The notes beneath the pieces are model-generated. The model was not told the DNA's origin, ran no database searches, and was given only the letters and a program-made list of their open reading frames with translations. A stretch of DNA of 39,028 nt from an uncultured Mollicutes bacterium (GTDB taxonomy: Bacteria > Bacillota_I > Bacilli_A > RFN20 > CAG-826), in contig UQFY01000016.1 of the NCBI GenBank assembly GCA_900540385.1, forward strand, positions 1 through 39,028. The letters are read 5' to 3'. Below, piece by piece: positions 25,400 to 33,604 of the stretch (the stretch's first letter is position 1; each line of letters starts with the position of its first letter). The position numbers were made by a program, and so were the translations under genes.

Positions 25400-27853
25400 T
25401 TACTTCTCCTTCTTTTTCTGCTCTTTTTTCAGTTTTTTCCTTTCACGCCCCATTTTGTTGAAATGATGCAATCCCTTCCAGAAATGCCCATTGAACATCA
25501 TGATAAGTCCATCTAATTGAGCCATGCTCATCGCTCCTCCCGTCATACGAGAAAGAGCACGCACAGGATTGTAGTATACGCCCATTATTAAGGTATTAGC
25601 AGTAGTTCTTTGACCAATCCCTTTTAAAAAGCGAATTGCAAAGCGAATAGCGCCGGCAAAAAGACGGCCTGTCCATCCTTTTGCATAATGAAGATCGCTA
25701 ATGGAAGAATTGTAATCCACCTTGATACGATGTTTCTTTACATAAGCAACATTCTTAGGAGGAAGTTCTCTTCCAAGGAGTTCTTTAAATTCAACATCAC
25801 CGATTTCTCTTACTTCGCCAGAGAAATAATGTGGGAGCTTGCTCTTATCATAAATTCCCTCGGCATTGATTCCTTCTTTTTCGATTTCTCCAACAAGAGG
25901 AAGATCTTTGCTAGATGCTCCGACATAGATTTGATATTTGCCCGCTTCCACTTCAAATTTATTCTCTTTGATATCCCAGAAACGGAATGTGTATTCATCG
26001 AATGGAATAAAGACTTCTTTGCTTTCATGTGCTTTTAAGAAGACTTTTTGGAATCCTTTTAATTCACGGGCAGGACGGAATACCTTTGAGTCTTTCATCC
26101 CAATATACATTTGAGCGATTTCTTTTCCATCAACATCGCCAGTGTTTGTCAAAGTGAAACGAACACCATCGTCTGACACTTTAAGATTGTCGTATTGGAA
26201 GGTTGTATAGCTTAAGCCATAGCCGAATGGGAAACGGGAACCGGAATTCGAGTTTCCAGAATAATAACGATAGCCAATAAAGAGTCCTTCACGGTACTCG
26301 ATATTTTTATCATTCTTACCAAAATGGTCGGCAGATGGGCAATCGGCATATCCATATGGATAAGATTCGGCGAGTTTGCCAGAAGGATTCACTTTGCCAG
26401 TGAGGATATTCAAAATCGCTTTCGCACCGGCTTCTCCTGGTAAATAGGCGTGAAGAATAGCATCCACACGGTCAGCAAATGGCATCTCGATTGGAGCCCC
26501 ACATTCTAAAACCAAAACAATCTTTTTGCCTGTGTGATACATGGCGGAAATCAAATCTCTTTGGTTTCCTGGCAAACGAATATTGGCACGGTCAATACCT
26601 TCCGCTTCGGTAACTTCATCAAGACCGACAAAAAGAAGAACGGTATCCGCCTTTTCGGCAAGCTTCAAGGCTTTATCAATCAAACGTTGGCTCTTTTTTC
26701 CATAACGTTTGAAACCTTTTTCATATCCGATTACTTTCAAAGGGTATTCACCAATGACTTCGTTGATTTGATCGACTTTAAGAGGGTTGACCACACTACT
26801 ACCTGCGCCTTGATAACGCATATCTGTAGCAAAATCGCCAATAATGGCAACCCTTTCTTCTGGTTTTAATGGAAGAGCGTGGTCTTTGTTTTTAAGTAAG
26901 ACCAAAGATTCTTCTGCAACATGTTGGGCAAGTAAGTGATGTTCTTCCTTGTCGAATTCTTTTGGTGCGTCTTTAAGATGTTCTTTTGTGTTCAAAATAA
27001 CATCGATAATGCGATCTACAAGAACATCGACGTCACCTTCAGTAAGTCTTCCTTCTTTGACGGCTTTGACCACTTCACGATTGGTTTCGCCATCTGTTGT
27101 AGGCATTTCTAATTCAGAGCCCGCTTTTACAGCGGCAATACGGTCGTTATCGCCACCCCAGTCTGAAACGACAATGCCTTCAAATCCCCAATCATCACGA
27201 AGAATTTCTTGTAATAAATGAGGGTTCTCATTTGCATAGATGTCGTTGACTTTGTTATAAGAAGACATAACCGATAAAGGCTTTGCTTTCTTAACTGTCA
27301 TTTCAAAGGCGGATAAATAGATTTCTCTTAGCGTTCTTTCGTCAAGAACGGAATTAGAAGTAATACGACGAATTTCTTGGTTATTACAAGCAAAGTGTTT
27401 TAAGCAAACGCCAATGCCATTCTCTTGCACGCCTTCAACATAGCCAATAGCCAATCTACCAGCTAAATAAGGATCTTCAGAAAAATATTCAAAGTTACGG
27501 CCACAACGTGGGTTTCTCTTCATGTTAATGCCAGGGCCTAAAAGAAGAGAGACATCATTTACAGCCGCTTCTTCACCGATGGTTTTACCAACAAGGTGAA
27601 GAACTTCAGGGTCCCAGGAGTTTGCACTTGTGGCACTTGTTGGCATACAAACAGCAGGAATCGATGGATTCAATCCCAAATGGTCAGCAGCCTTAGCTTG
27701 CTTTCTTAATCCATTAGGGCCATCAGAAAGAAAGATGCTAGGTAAGTTCACAGATGGAACTTCTTGCGTCTCCCAAAAGTTCTTTCCGGAAAGGAGGGAA
27801 GCTTTTTCCTCCAAAGTCATTTTTTCAATTATGTCTTGATGTTTTAATGCCAT
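25400..27853 (-). CDS. Glycoside hydrolase family 3 beta-glucosidase
   Basis: The 817-residue enzyme has the GH3 N-terminal TIM barrel with nucleophile D231 in GIVVSDWGGDND, KHFACNNQE (152-160), a C-terminal alpha/beta domain with a probable acid/base E418 in EAEGIDR, and a fibronectin-III-like domain (about 530-650). There is no signal peptide, so it acts on imported oligosaccharides or glycosides. A C-terminal extension of about 130 residues ends in a KKLKKEQKKK tail; it is unlike the catalytic core and of unknown use. It follows its GPH transporter by 15 nt with AAGGAGA before the ATG. GH3 also includes xylosidases and glucosaminidases; beta-glucosidase is the likeliest call. Confidence 0.9.
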   Translation of the reverse strand: MALKHQDIIEKMTLEEKASLLSGKNFWETQEVPSVNLPSIFLSDGPNGLRKQAKAADHLGLNPSIPAVCMPTSATSANSWDPEVLHLVGKTIGEEAAVNDVSLLLGPGINMKRNPRCGRNFEYFSEDPYLAGRLAIGYVEGVQENGIGVCLKHFACNNQEIRRITSNSVLDERTLREIYLSAFEMTVKKAKPLSVMSSYNKVNDIYANENPHLLQEILRDDWGFEGIVVSDWGGDNDRIAAVKAGSELEMPTTDGETNREVVKAVKEGRLTEGDVDVLVDRIIDVILNTKEHLKDAPKEFDKEEHHLLAQHVAEESLVLLKNKDHALPLKPEERVAIIGDFATDMRYQGAGSSVVNPLKVDQINEVIGEYPLKVIGYEKGFKRYGKKSQRLIDKALKLAEKADTVLLFVGLDEVTEAEGIDRANIRLPGNQRDLISAMYHTGKKIVLVLECGAPIEMPFADRVDAILHAYLPGEAGAKAILNILTGKVNPSGKLAESYPYGYADCPSADHFGKNDKNIEYREGLFIGYRYYSGNSNSGSRFPFGYGLSYTTFQYDNLKVSDDGVRFTLTNTGDVDGKEIAQMYIGMKDSKVFRPARELKGFQKVFLKAHESKEVFIPFDEYTFRFWDIKENKFEVEAGKYQIYVGASSKDLPLVGEIEKEGINAEGIYDKSKLPHYFSGEVREIGDVEFKELLGRELPPKNVAYVKKHRIKVDYNSSISDLHYAKGWTGRLFAGAIRFAIRFLKGIGQRTTANTLIMGVYYNPVRALSRMTGGAMSMAQLDGLIMMFNGHFWKGLHHFNKMGRERKKLKKEQKKKEK

Positions 27854-27868
27854 TGTTTTTTCTCCTTA

Positions 27869-29818
27869 TCAAATATGAAGAGTTTTGGCTTTCTCCAATT
27901 GACGTTCAAATTCTAATTGAATTTTAGCGTCTTTTTGTTTTTGAATCTCGGTTTTCTTTTCTTCTTTAACTTTTAAAGCAACTTTTTCTTCGTCGCTTAA
28001 AGCTTCAAATTTTGCTTTCTTTTCGGCTTCTTTTTTCTCTAACGGCATCTTTTTGGCGTTGGCTTTTGCTTCTTTTTCAGCGTCTTTCTTTGCTTTCATG
28101 GCTTGATATTTGCTTTCTTCAGTGACGAAATCCAAACCTTTTTTCGCGCATTTCTCTTTTAATTCAGCAATTCTTGCTTCTTCAGAAGCTTCCATAGAGG
28201 CTTTTTCTTCTTGTTTGTTTTTTTCTTCTGGATCAATCCAAACGCCACCTTCTGCAAGAATAGCATTCTTACGATTCACAAGGATTGTTTTTTGATCTAA
28301 TTTAGAGAACTTTTCAACGTTCATGAAGAGGAACATGAAGAAAATAATGAGATAGCAAACGCCTTCTGCTCCAGAGAAGAGGGCGGTGTTTAAGACACGA
28401 TTATTAGCTACAGAATCACGATAGGAGAAGCCATTGATTCCGTTTAATCCAACGATGATGCCATTTGCAATACCGGTTAAACCAACGATGATGGAACCGT
28501 AAACAGCCATCGTAAAGCCGTCAGTACGTTTGCCGTATAAGGCTTCTTGATGATCTAAAACATCAGACATCAAGGCCATGGAAATATACATCGCAGGAAC
28601 AGTGCCTAAGGCTTTTAAGCAGAAAGTCACGATAGAAACTGTGCTAACGAGTCCGGCATTAGAAGAAATGTTTGGAAGCAACACCACAAAGCCAGCAATA
28701 CCCATAAGGAAAGCAAAGATGGCTCCAACTTTGATGCAATTGCTCTTACCGAAACGATTGGCTAAAGGCCAAATAACGACCATGCCTAACGCTGTTGGAA
28801 TCGAACCGGCAATAGAAATATAGCCCGCTAAAGAGATATCTGAGCCGTTGTTTGAGAAGGCTTGCGCATACCAAGATGCGTCAGAATTCTTTAATTGGCC
28901 ACCAAATTGATAAAAGAAGAAGAAAAGAATGATTAACCACCAATATTTGTCATGAACGCAAATCTTGACTTGTTCAAGCATGGAAGTCTTCTTTTCTTCC
29001 TTAGCGGTTTTGACATCTTCGTTTACTTGAATAGCAAAACTTTCTTCCGTAATTCTTTCACGGGTGAAGTAATACTCAAAAAGACAACCAATGACGAGAA
29101 GCACGATCATAATGATCATGAGAATGGTCCATTTGGAGTTGGCTTCCATGGCGGTAACTGCATTTTTACCAGCCCCTGCTTCACGAGGTAAAAGACCGAT
29201 TAGGTCAACTAAGATTGGTCCAACCATGCCAGAAAGTCCAGCAGCAGCCAAGACCGCACCATTTGAAGCAGTTGCTAATAAAGAACGGGCAGACCCATCT
29301 CTTGTAGATAAGTTAACAAGAGCAGAATGTGGGGTGAAATAGAAAGGATAAGCTAAAGCGTAATAAAGGTTATAACCAATAGCAATCATCAACAAAGACC
29401 AAATAGATGGAGCTTGAGGATTGCCAGCAGCGTCATAACTCATCGGAACAATGAAAAGAAGTAAGAGAGCGATAGCGAGAATTGGAAGGCCAAGCAGAAT
29501 CAAAGGTCTTGCTTTGCCTGCCGCTGTCGGTTTCCTATTGATTAGTTTTCCAATAAGAAGGTTCCCGATAATAATAACAATCGAAGAGATAATTGGGAGC
29601 AAGGTTTCGAAAAGTAAGGCTGAGCCCTTTAAACCTAAAACCTTGTCGTAATATTGGAATAGGTAGGTATTGACGATGCCGTTTGAAATTAAAGCGAACA
29701 TTGGCCCTACTAAATATCCCAAAGCCACTTCAGGAAATAGTTTGACACTTCTACTCTTGATTTTGCTAGAAAGAAGGGGATTGTTGAAGAATGATTTCTT
29801 TGCTGTTTTGCTGGACAT
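27869..29818 (-). CDS. GPH-family sugar:cation symporter with a long charged C-terminal tail
   Basis: This is a paralogue of the transporter at 6165-7976 (shared FALISNGIVN, NLLIGKLINRKP-AGKARPLILLG, NLSTRDGSARSLLA), with about twelve membrane segments. It probably imports the beta-glucoside cleaved by the next gene. I choose the start at 29818 (MSSKTAKK) because AGGAGA lies 10 nt upstream; an upstream in-frame ATG at 29869 would run through the operators and has no site. The protein is then 649 residues. After the last membrane segment comes an unusual cytoplasmic tail of about 130 residues, very rich in Lys, Glu and Ala and predicted helical, beginning with the same ELKEKCAKKG element as its paralogue but longer. 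Confidence 0.87.
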   Translation of the reverse strand: MSSKTAKKSFFNNPLLSSKIKSRSVKLFPEVALGYLVGPMFALISNGIVNTYLFQYYDKVLGLKGSALLFETLLPIISSIVIIIGNLLIGKLINRKPTAAGKARPLILLGLPILAIALLLLFIVPMSYDAAGNPQAPSIWSLLMIAIGYNLYYALAYPFYFTPHSALVNLSTRDGSARSLLATASNGAVLAAAGLSGMVGPILVDLIGLLPREAGAGKNAVTAMEANSKWTILMIIMIVLLVIGCLFEYYFTRERITEESFAIQVNEDVKTAKEEKKTSMLEQVKICVHDKYWWLIILFFFFYQFGGQLKNSDASWYAQAFSNNGSDISLAGYISIAGSIPTALGMVVIWPLANRFGKSNCIKVGAIFAFLMGIAGFVVLLPNISSNAGLVSTVSIVTFCLKALGTVPAMYISMALMSDVLDHQEALYGKRTDGFTMAVYGSIIVGLTGIANGIIVGLNGINGFSYRDSVANNRVLNTALFSGAEGVCYLIIFFMFLFMNVEKFSKLDQKTILVNRKNAILAEGGVWIDPEEKNKQEEKASMEASEEARIAELKEKCAKKGLDFVTEESKYQAMKAKKDAEKEAKANAKKMPLEKKEAEKKAKFEALSDEEKVALKVKEEKKTEIQKQKDAKIQLEFERQLEKAKTLHI

Positions 29819-29829
29819 AAAAAATCTCC

Positions 29830-29906
29830 TGTAAGCGTTTTCAATAGAATAATACAAACGCTTCAACAAATACGTGTTTGACGCCTAAAATGACGTTTTT
29901 ATGACG
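29830..29906 (-). promoter_or_regulatory. Operator region of the GPH-GH3-GT2 operon
   Basis: TGTAAGCGTTTTCA (29830-29843) fits the cre consensus TGNAANCGNWNNCA. A facing AAACGCTT (29856-29863) makes an 8-bp inverted repeat with its AAGCGTTT. A -10-like TATTAT (minus, 29849-29854) lies between them. Further up, TGACG occurs three times at 29879, 29891 and 29902, about one helical turn apart, as an activator site might. No LacI-type gene is in the window. Confidence 0.5.
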
Positions 29907-30001
29907 CAAAATGCATTTTTTGTTTTCAAAAGTTGATTTTCAGGATACATAACGCATTTTCGTTTTAAAATGTTTTATGCAAAAAAGGAGAAAAAGAAAA
30001 A

Positions 30002-30490
30002 ATGGCAAAATATGTAGCAAGAAGAATTAGAACAACGCCCATTTGGTACGCCATCCTTCTTATGGTAATTGGCGCACTTCTTATTATTGGAGGTTCTGGA
30101 GCAGCCGAAAGCATCACAAAAGGCATTATCACGGCAGTCGGTGTGCTTTTAGCGGCCTTTGGTATCGTTAGCCTGATTGCAGGGAATTTCATTATGGGAG
30201 TCGTTTTGATTCTCTTTGGCATTCTCATAGCGGTTTTCGCCTGGTTCTTCTACTGGCTTTGTTTCTTAATCTTAGGCATTGTTTTATTCGCAAGCGGTAT
30301 CACCCGTCTTGTGTATCATCGAGGCTGGATTCTTACAAATATCGTGAATCTTGTCGTTGGCGTTGCCATTGTCCTTTTATCTTTGGGATTTAAGTTAGAA
30401 TGGGCCCAAGTTGCAGTCGAAGCACTTTATATTACGGCAGGCGCCCTTCTTCTATTGGATGGAATCCTAATCTTAGTAAAGAGGAACTAA
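30002..30490 (+). CDS. Small polytopic membrane protein (HdeD/DUF308-like)
   Basis: The 162-residue protein is almost wholly hydrophobic, with about six membrane helices arranged as repeated hairpins: VIGALLIIGGSGAAES, AVGVLLAAFGIVSLIAG, IMGVVLILFGILIAVFAW, ILGIVLFASGITRLVYHRGW. The G-x-x-L-L-x-x-x-G-I pattern is that of the HdeD/DUF308 family, whose molecular role is poorly known. Only the short N-terminus (MAKYVARRIRTTP) is charged. AAAGGAG precedes the ATG. It is transcribed divergently from the GPH-GH3 operon, with its own terminator, and shows no functional link to its neighbours. Confidence 0.75.
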   Translation: MAKYVARRIRTTPIWYAILLMVIGALLIIGGSGAAESITKGIITAVGVLLAAFGIVSLIAGNFIMGVVLILFGILIAVFAWFFYWLCFLILGIVLFASGITRLVYHRGWILTNIVNLVVGVAIVLLSLGFKLEWAQVAVEALYITAGALLLLDGILILVKRN

Positions 30491-30512
30491 AAGAAAAACG
30501 GCATATGAAAAT

Positions 30513-30540
30513 CGCGATTGGAAACTCCCAATCGCGTTTT
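30513..30540 (+). terminator. Terminator of the small membrane protein gene
   Basis: CGCGATTGG pairs perfectly with CCAATCGCG across a 6-nt loop, followed by TTTTCTTTT. The A-rich left flank allows some function on the other strand. Confidence 0.88.
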
Positions 30541-30575
30541 CTTTTATGACAATTAAATAAGTTTAAACAACGAAC

Positions 30576-30608
30576 GCATCCCTCGCCTTAGCTACTAGAA
30601 AGGGATGC
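30576..30608. terminator. Probable terminator hairpin past copA
   Basis: GCATCCCT pairs with AGGGATGC around a 17-nt loop. TTTTCATTTT follows on the plus strand; on the minus strand, the copA side, there is no T run. It lies 19 nt past the copA stop. Confidence 0.5.
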
Positions 30609-30627
30609 TTTTCATTTTGTGCTGTAT

Positions 30628-30834
30628 TTAGTGAATATGTTTCACTTGATAGCCTGCATCTTCAATGGCTTTTTTAAGGGATTCGTTAGAAATGTCTTTT
30701 GCTTCAAGAATAGCTTGTTTCTTTTCTAAGGAAACGGTAACGTTTGTTACTCCTGAAAGACCTTCGAGAGCTTTTTTAACGTGCATGACGCAATGTTCAC
30801 ACATCATCCCTTCGATTTCGATTGTCTTATTCAT
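30628..30834 (-). CDS. copZ: Putative internal start producing free CopZ-like chaperone
   Basis: Inside copA and in the same frame, an ATG at 30834 (MNKTIEIEG) has a strong ribosome-binding site, AAAGGAG, with 8 nt spacing. Translation from here would give a 68-residue copper chaperone with the CxxC pair of GMMCEHC, the size of a normal CopZ. I infer a second product from this; only the site itself is seen. Confidence 0.5.
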   Translation of the reverse strand: MNKTIEIEGMMCEHCVMHVKKALEGLSGVTNVTVSLEKKQAILEAKDISNESLKKAIEDAGYQVKHIH

Positions 30835-33228
30835 TTTTAGATCTCCTTTCTCTGTCTCTTTTTGAAATAATTCTGCTGGGAAAACAACCTTTTTATGTTT
30901 TCTGCATCGTTTCTCATCATATGGATGGAATAGATTAATACGCAAGGCATTCAAACAAACCGTAACGGAAGATAATGCCATGGCCGCTGCGCCATACCAA
31001 GGTTTTAACTGATTTATATGGATCAGGGTTAAGGATCCGGCTGCAATCGGAATCATAATAATATTATAGAAGAACGCCCAGAAGAGATTTTCTTTGATGT
31101 TTATGAAGGTGTAGCGAGATAAACGAAGAGAAGCGACCGCATCCCTTAAAGAGGATTTCATTAAGACCACATCTCCGGAATCGATTGCAACATCACTTCC
31201 AGCCCCGATAGCAATGCCAACATCCGCTTGGGTTAAGGCAGGCGCATCATTAATTCCATCCCCTATCATTCCTACTTTTCCATATTGTTGAAGTTTCTTG
31301 ATGATAGACAATTTATCGTTTGGAAGAAGATCGGAAACAAAATACGTAATACCTGCTTCATTAGCGATGCGTTTTGCCACTTTTTCATTATCCCCAGTAA
31401 GCATAATTGGAATAACTCCCATTTCGATAAATTCATGGATGGCTTGTTTGCTATCTTCTTTGATTTCATCGGCAACGGCTATCACACCTAGAAGGATCTT
31501 TCCTTTAGCAAAAATAAGAGGGGTTTTGCCTTTTTCGGAAAAAAGAAGGCAGACATGTATCAATTCTTCATTAGAAAGACCTTTTTCTTCCATGAGTTTG
31601 AGGTTCCCAGCATAGACATCTTCATCATGAATGATTGCATGTATCCCATATCCTGGTAATGTTTCAAAAGAAGTAGTTGTCAGAAGGCTTAGATTCCTTT
31701 CTTTTGCTTTTTTCTGAATTGCTTTAGCAAGAGGGTGCTCCGATTGATTTTCTAAAGAATAGGCGAATTGTAGAAGGGTTTCTTCTTCTACCCCTTCAAA
31801 CGGATAAATGTCAGTTACTTCAGGATTTCCTTTTGTAATTGTTCCCGTCTTATCTAAAACAATGAAATCTAATTTTCCTGTTTCTTCTAAAGAAAGAGCA
31901 TTTTTAAAGAGGATGCCATTCTTTGCTCCTTTGCCACTTCCAACCATGATCGCAACAGGAGTTGCTAAACCTAAAGCACAAGGACAGGCAATAACAAGAA
32001 CGGAAATCGCACGGTTAAACGCATACGTAAGTAAATCATCATTTGGCAAGGTGTTGACAACTCCTTGTCCAAAAAGAAGCCAGCAAATAAAGACAATTAG
32101 GGAAATCACCAAAATCGTCGGAACAAAGATTCCTGATATCTTATCCGCTAAAGCAGAGATTTTCGTCTTGCTATTCGCGGCATTTTGAACCATCTCAATA
32201 ATTTGATGCAGGCTTGTTTCATTTCCTACGTTTGTTGCCTTACAAGTTAAGGATCCATTTAAATTAATCGTTCCAGAGGATACGGAGGAACCCTCTTTCT
32301 TATCCACTGGCATCGATTCCCCCGTTAAGGCGGATTCGTTCGCACTGGATACCCCGCTTAAAACAATTCCATCAACTGGGAAGGATTCACCTGGGCGAAC
32401 AAGGAAGGTTTCTCCTTTTTGAACATCGCTTGCTAAGATGGCGATTTCTTTTCCATCACGCAAAACATGCGCTTCTTTTGGCGCTAAATCGATTAGGGAT
32501 TTAAGGGCGTTTGTAGTCTTTCCTTTGGAAAAGGACTCTAAGGTTTTGCCAATGGTAATAAGAGTAGGAACCATGCCTGCCGTTTCAAAGGTTAAGCACA
32601 TGGAATAATGCATAAGTTTGTAATAATCCGTCCCTGAAGAGGTAACAAAAGATGACATAACAAACATGATGGCAATCCCATAAACGAAAGCGACCCCACT
32701 TCCTAACGCTACAAGGGTATCCATATTTGGACCACCATGAAAAAGAGCTTTAACGCCAGAAACATAGAAGTTCCTGTTTAATAACATTATCAAAAGAGCA
32801 AGGCAGCCTTCTAATAAGCCAAACATCAATGGATTCTGCCCAATGATGCCTAAAGGCCAATGCCAGTCCATATTCATATATCCCATGCCAAAATAAAAAA
32901 GAGGGATTAAAAGAATAAGAGATAAGATCAATCTTCTTAGAAGCTTAGGCGTTTCTTTATCTTTCAATTCTTCCTTTAAAGAGGAATAATCATCATCCTT
33001 TTTATTTTCTTCTGAAGAAGAAAGCTTTGCTCCATAGCCTGCATTTTTAACAGCCTCACAAATCTCATGTGAGTTTGTAGGTTTCTCATAGCTCACCGTC
33101 ATGGAATTCGTAAGCAAAGAAACGTTTACCTCTTTCACGCCAGGAAGTTTGCTAACCGCTTTTGAAACATGCGCGACACAAGAGGCGCACGTCATTCCTT
33201 CGACTAAATATTTTTCATCTTTCATCAT
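30628..33228 (-). CDS. copA: Copper-exporting P1B ATPase with a C-terminal CopZ-like domain
   Basis: The 866-residue Cu+ pump has an N-terminal heavy-metal domain with C14-x-x-C17 (GMTCASC), the transmembrane metal site CPC (415-417), TGES (302-305), the phosphorylated D459 in DKTGT, SEHPLA and GDGINDAP. After the last helix and a charged linker (about 770-798), a second complete heavy-metal domain (799-866) with MMCEHC follows. This domain begins with Met and is preceded by GAAAGGAGAT at ideal spacing, so it looks like a copZ gene fused in frame to copA. It lies 2 nt after csoR and should be induced by copper through CsoR. Confidence 0.93.
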   Translation of the reverse strand: MMKDEKYLVEGMTCASCVAHVSKAVSKLPGVKEVNVSLLTNSMTVSYEKPTNSHEICEAVKNAGYGAKLSSSEENKKDDDYSSLKEELKDKETPKLLRRLILSLILLIPLFYFGMGYMNMDWHWPLGIIGQNPLMFGLLEGCLALLIMLLNRNFYVSGVKALFHGGPNMDTLVALGSGVAFVYGIAIMFVMSSFVTSSGTDYYKLMHYSMCLTFETAGMVPTLITIGKTLESFSKGKTTNALKSLIDLAPKEAHVLRDGKEIAILASDVQKGETFLVRPGESFPVDGIVLSGVSSANESALTGESMPVDKKEGSSVSSGTINLNGSLTCKATNVGNETSLHQIIEMVQNAANSKTKISALADKISGIFVPTILVISLIVFICWLLFGQGVVNTLPNDDLLTYAFNRAISVLVIACPCALGLATPVAIMVGSGKGAKNGILFKNALSLEETGKLDFIVLDKTGTITKGNPEVTDIYPFEGVEEETLLQFAYSLENQSEHPLAKAIQKKAKERNLSLLTTTSFETLPGYGIHAIIHDEDVYAGNLKLMEEKGLSNEELIHVCLLFSEKGKTPLIFAKGKILLGVIAVADEIKEDSKQAIHEFIEMGVIPIMLTGDNEKVAKRIANEAGITYFVSDLLPNDKLSIIKKLQQYGKVGMIGDGINDAPALTQADVGIAIGAGSDVAIDSGDVVLMKSSLRDAVASLRLSRYTFINIKENLFWAFFYNIIMIPIAAGSLTLIHINQLKPWYGAAAMALSSVTVCLNALRINLFHPYDEKRCRKHKKVVFPAELFQKETEKGDLKMNKTIEIEGMMCEHCVMHVKKALEGLSGVTNVTVSLEKKQAILEAKDISNESLKKAIEDAGYQVKHIH

Positions 33229-33230
33229 AT

Positions 33231-33539
33231 TTATTTCAGCTTTCTCATTAATTCAAAAGCCTCATCAACGCTTTCAAGCTTATTGTTTTTGATATCTTCG
33301 ACAACACACGTATCCATATGTTCTTTTAAAAGAATATAGCCAAAAGATTGAAGAGCATTCTCCACAGCCGCCACTTGGATTAAGACATCCCCACAATAAC
33401 GATTCTCATCAAGCATCTTGGAGATGCCATTGATTTGACCGGATATTCTATTTAAACGAGATTGAAGATCTTTTAATTCTTCTGGACTTCTTGGATGGGA
33501 TTTCTTTCTTCCGCAGCAAGAACATGTTTTTTCTTCCAT
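33231..33539 (-). CDS. csoR: Copper-sensing repressor CsoR
   Basis: CsoR is a DNA-binding repressor released by Cu+. The 102-residue protein has the DUF156 four-helix form and the full Cu+ ligand set C49 (RYCGD), H74 (KEHM) and C78 (DTCVV), which separates it from RcnR- or FrmR-type relatives. The N-terminus adds a Cys-rich stretch (CSCCGRKK) not needed for the core fold. It heads the csoR-copA operon. Its ribosome-binding site GGGGG is part of an operator copy. Confidence 0.92.
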   Translation of the reverse strand: MEEKTCSCCGRKKSHPRSPEELKDLQSRLNRISGQINGISKMLDENRYCGDVLIQVAAVENALQSFGYILLKEHMDTCVVEDIKNNKLESVDEAFELMRKLK

Positions 33540-33543
33540 AAAT

Positions 33544-33601
33544 GTACCCCCTATAGGTATATTACAAGCGTAAATATATACCCCATATAGGTATATGTCA
33601 A
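33544..33601 (-). promoter_or_regulatory. csoR-copA promoter with two CsoR boxes
   Basis: On the minus strand, TTGACA (33596-33601), 17 nt, TATATT (33573-33578). One CsoR-type palindrome, ATACCCCATATAGGTAT (33578-33594), fills the spacer. A second, GTACCCCCTATAGGTAT (33544-33560), covers the transcribed leader up to the ribosome-binding site. The two centres are 34 bp apart. Confidence 0.8.
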
Positions 33602-33604
33602 ATT

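Noticed and set aside
29819..29869. Longer N-terminus of the second GPH transporter
   Set aside because: It reads through the cre-like operators and has no ribosome-binding site; the start at 29818 has AGGAGA.
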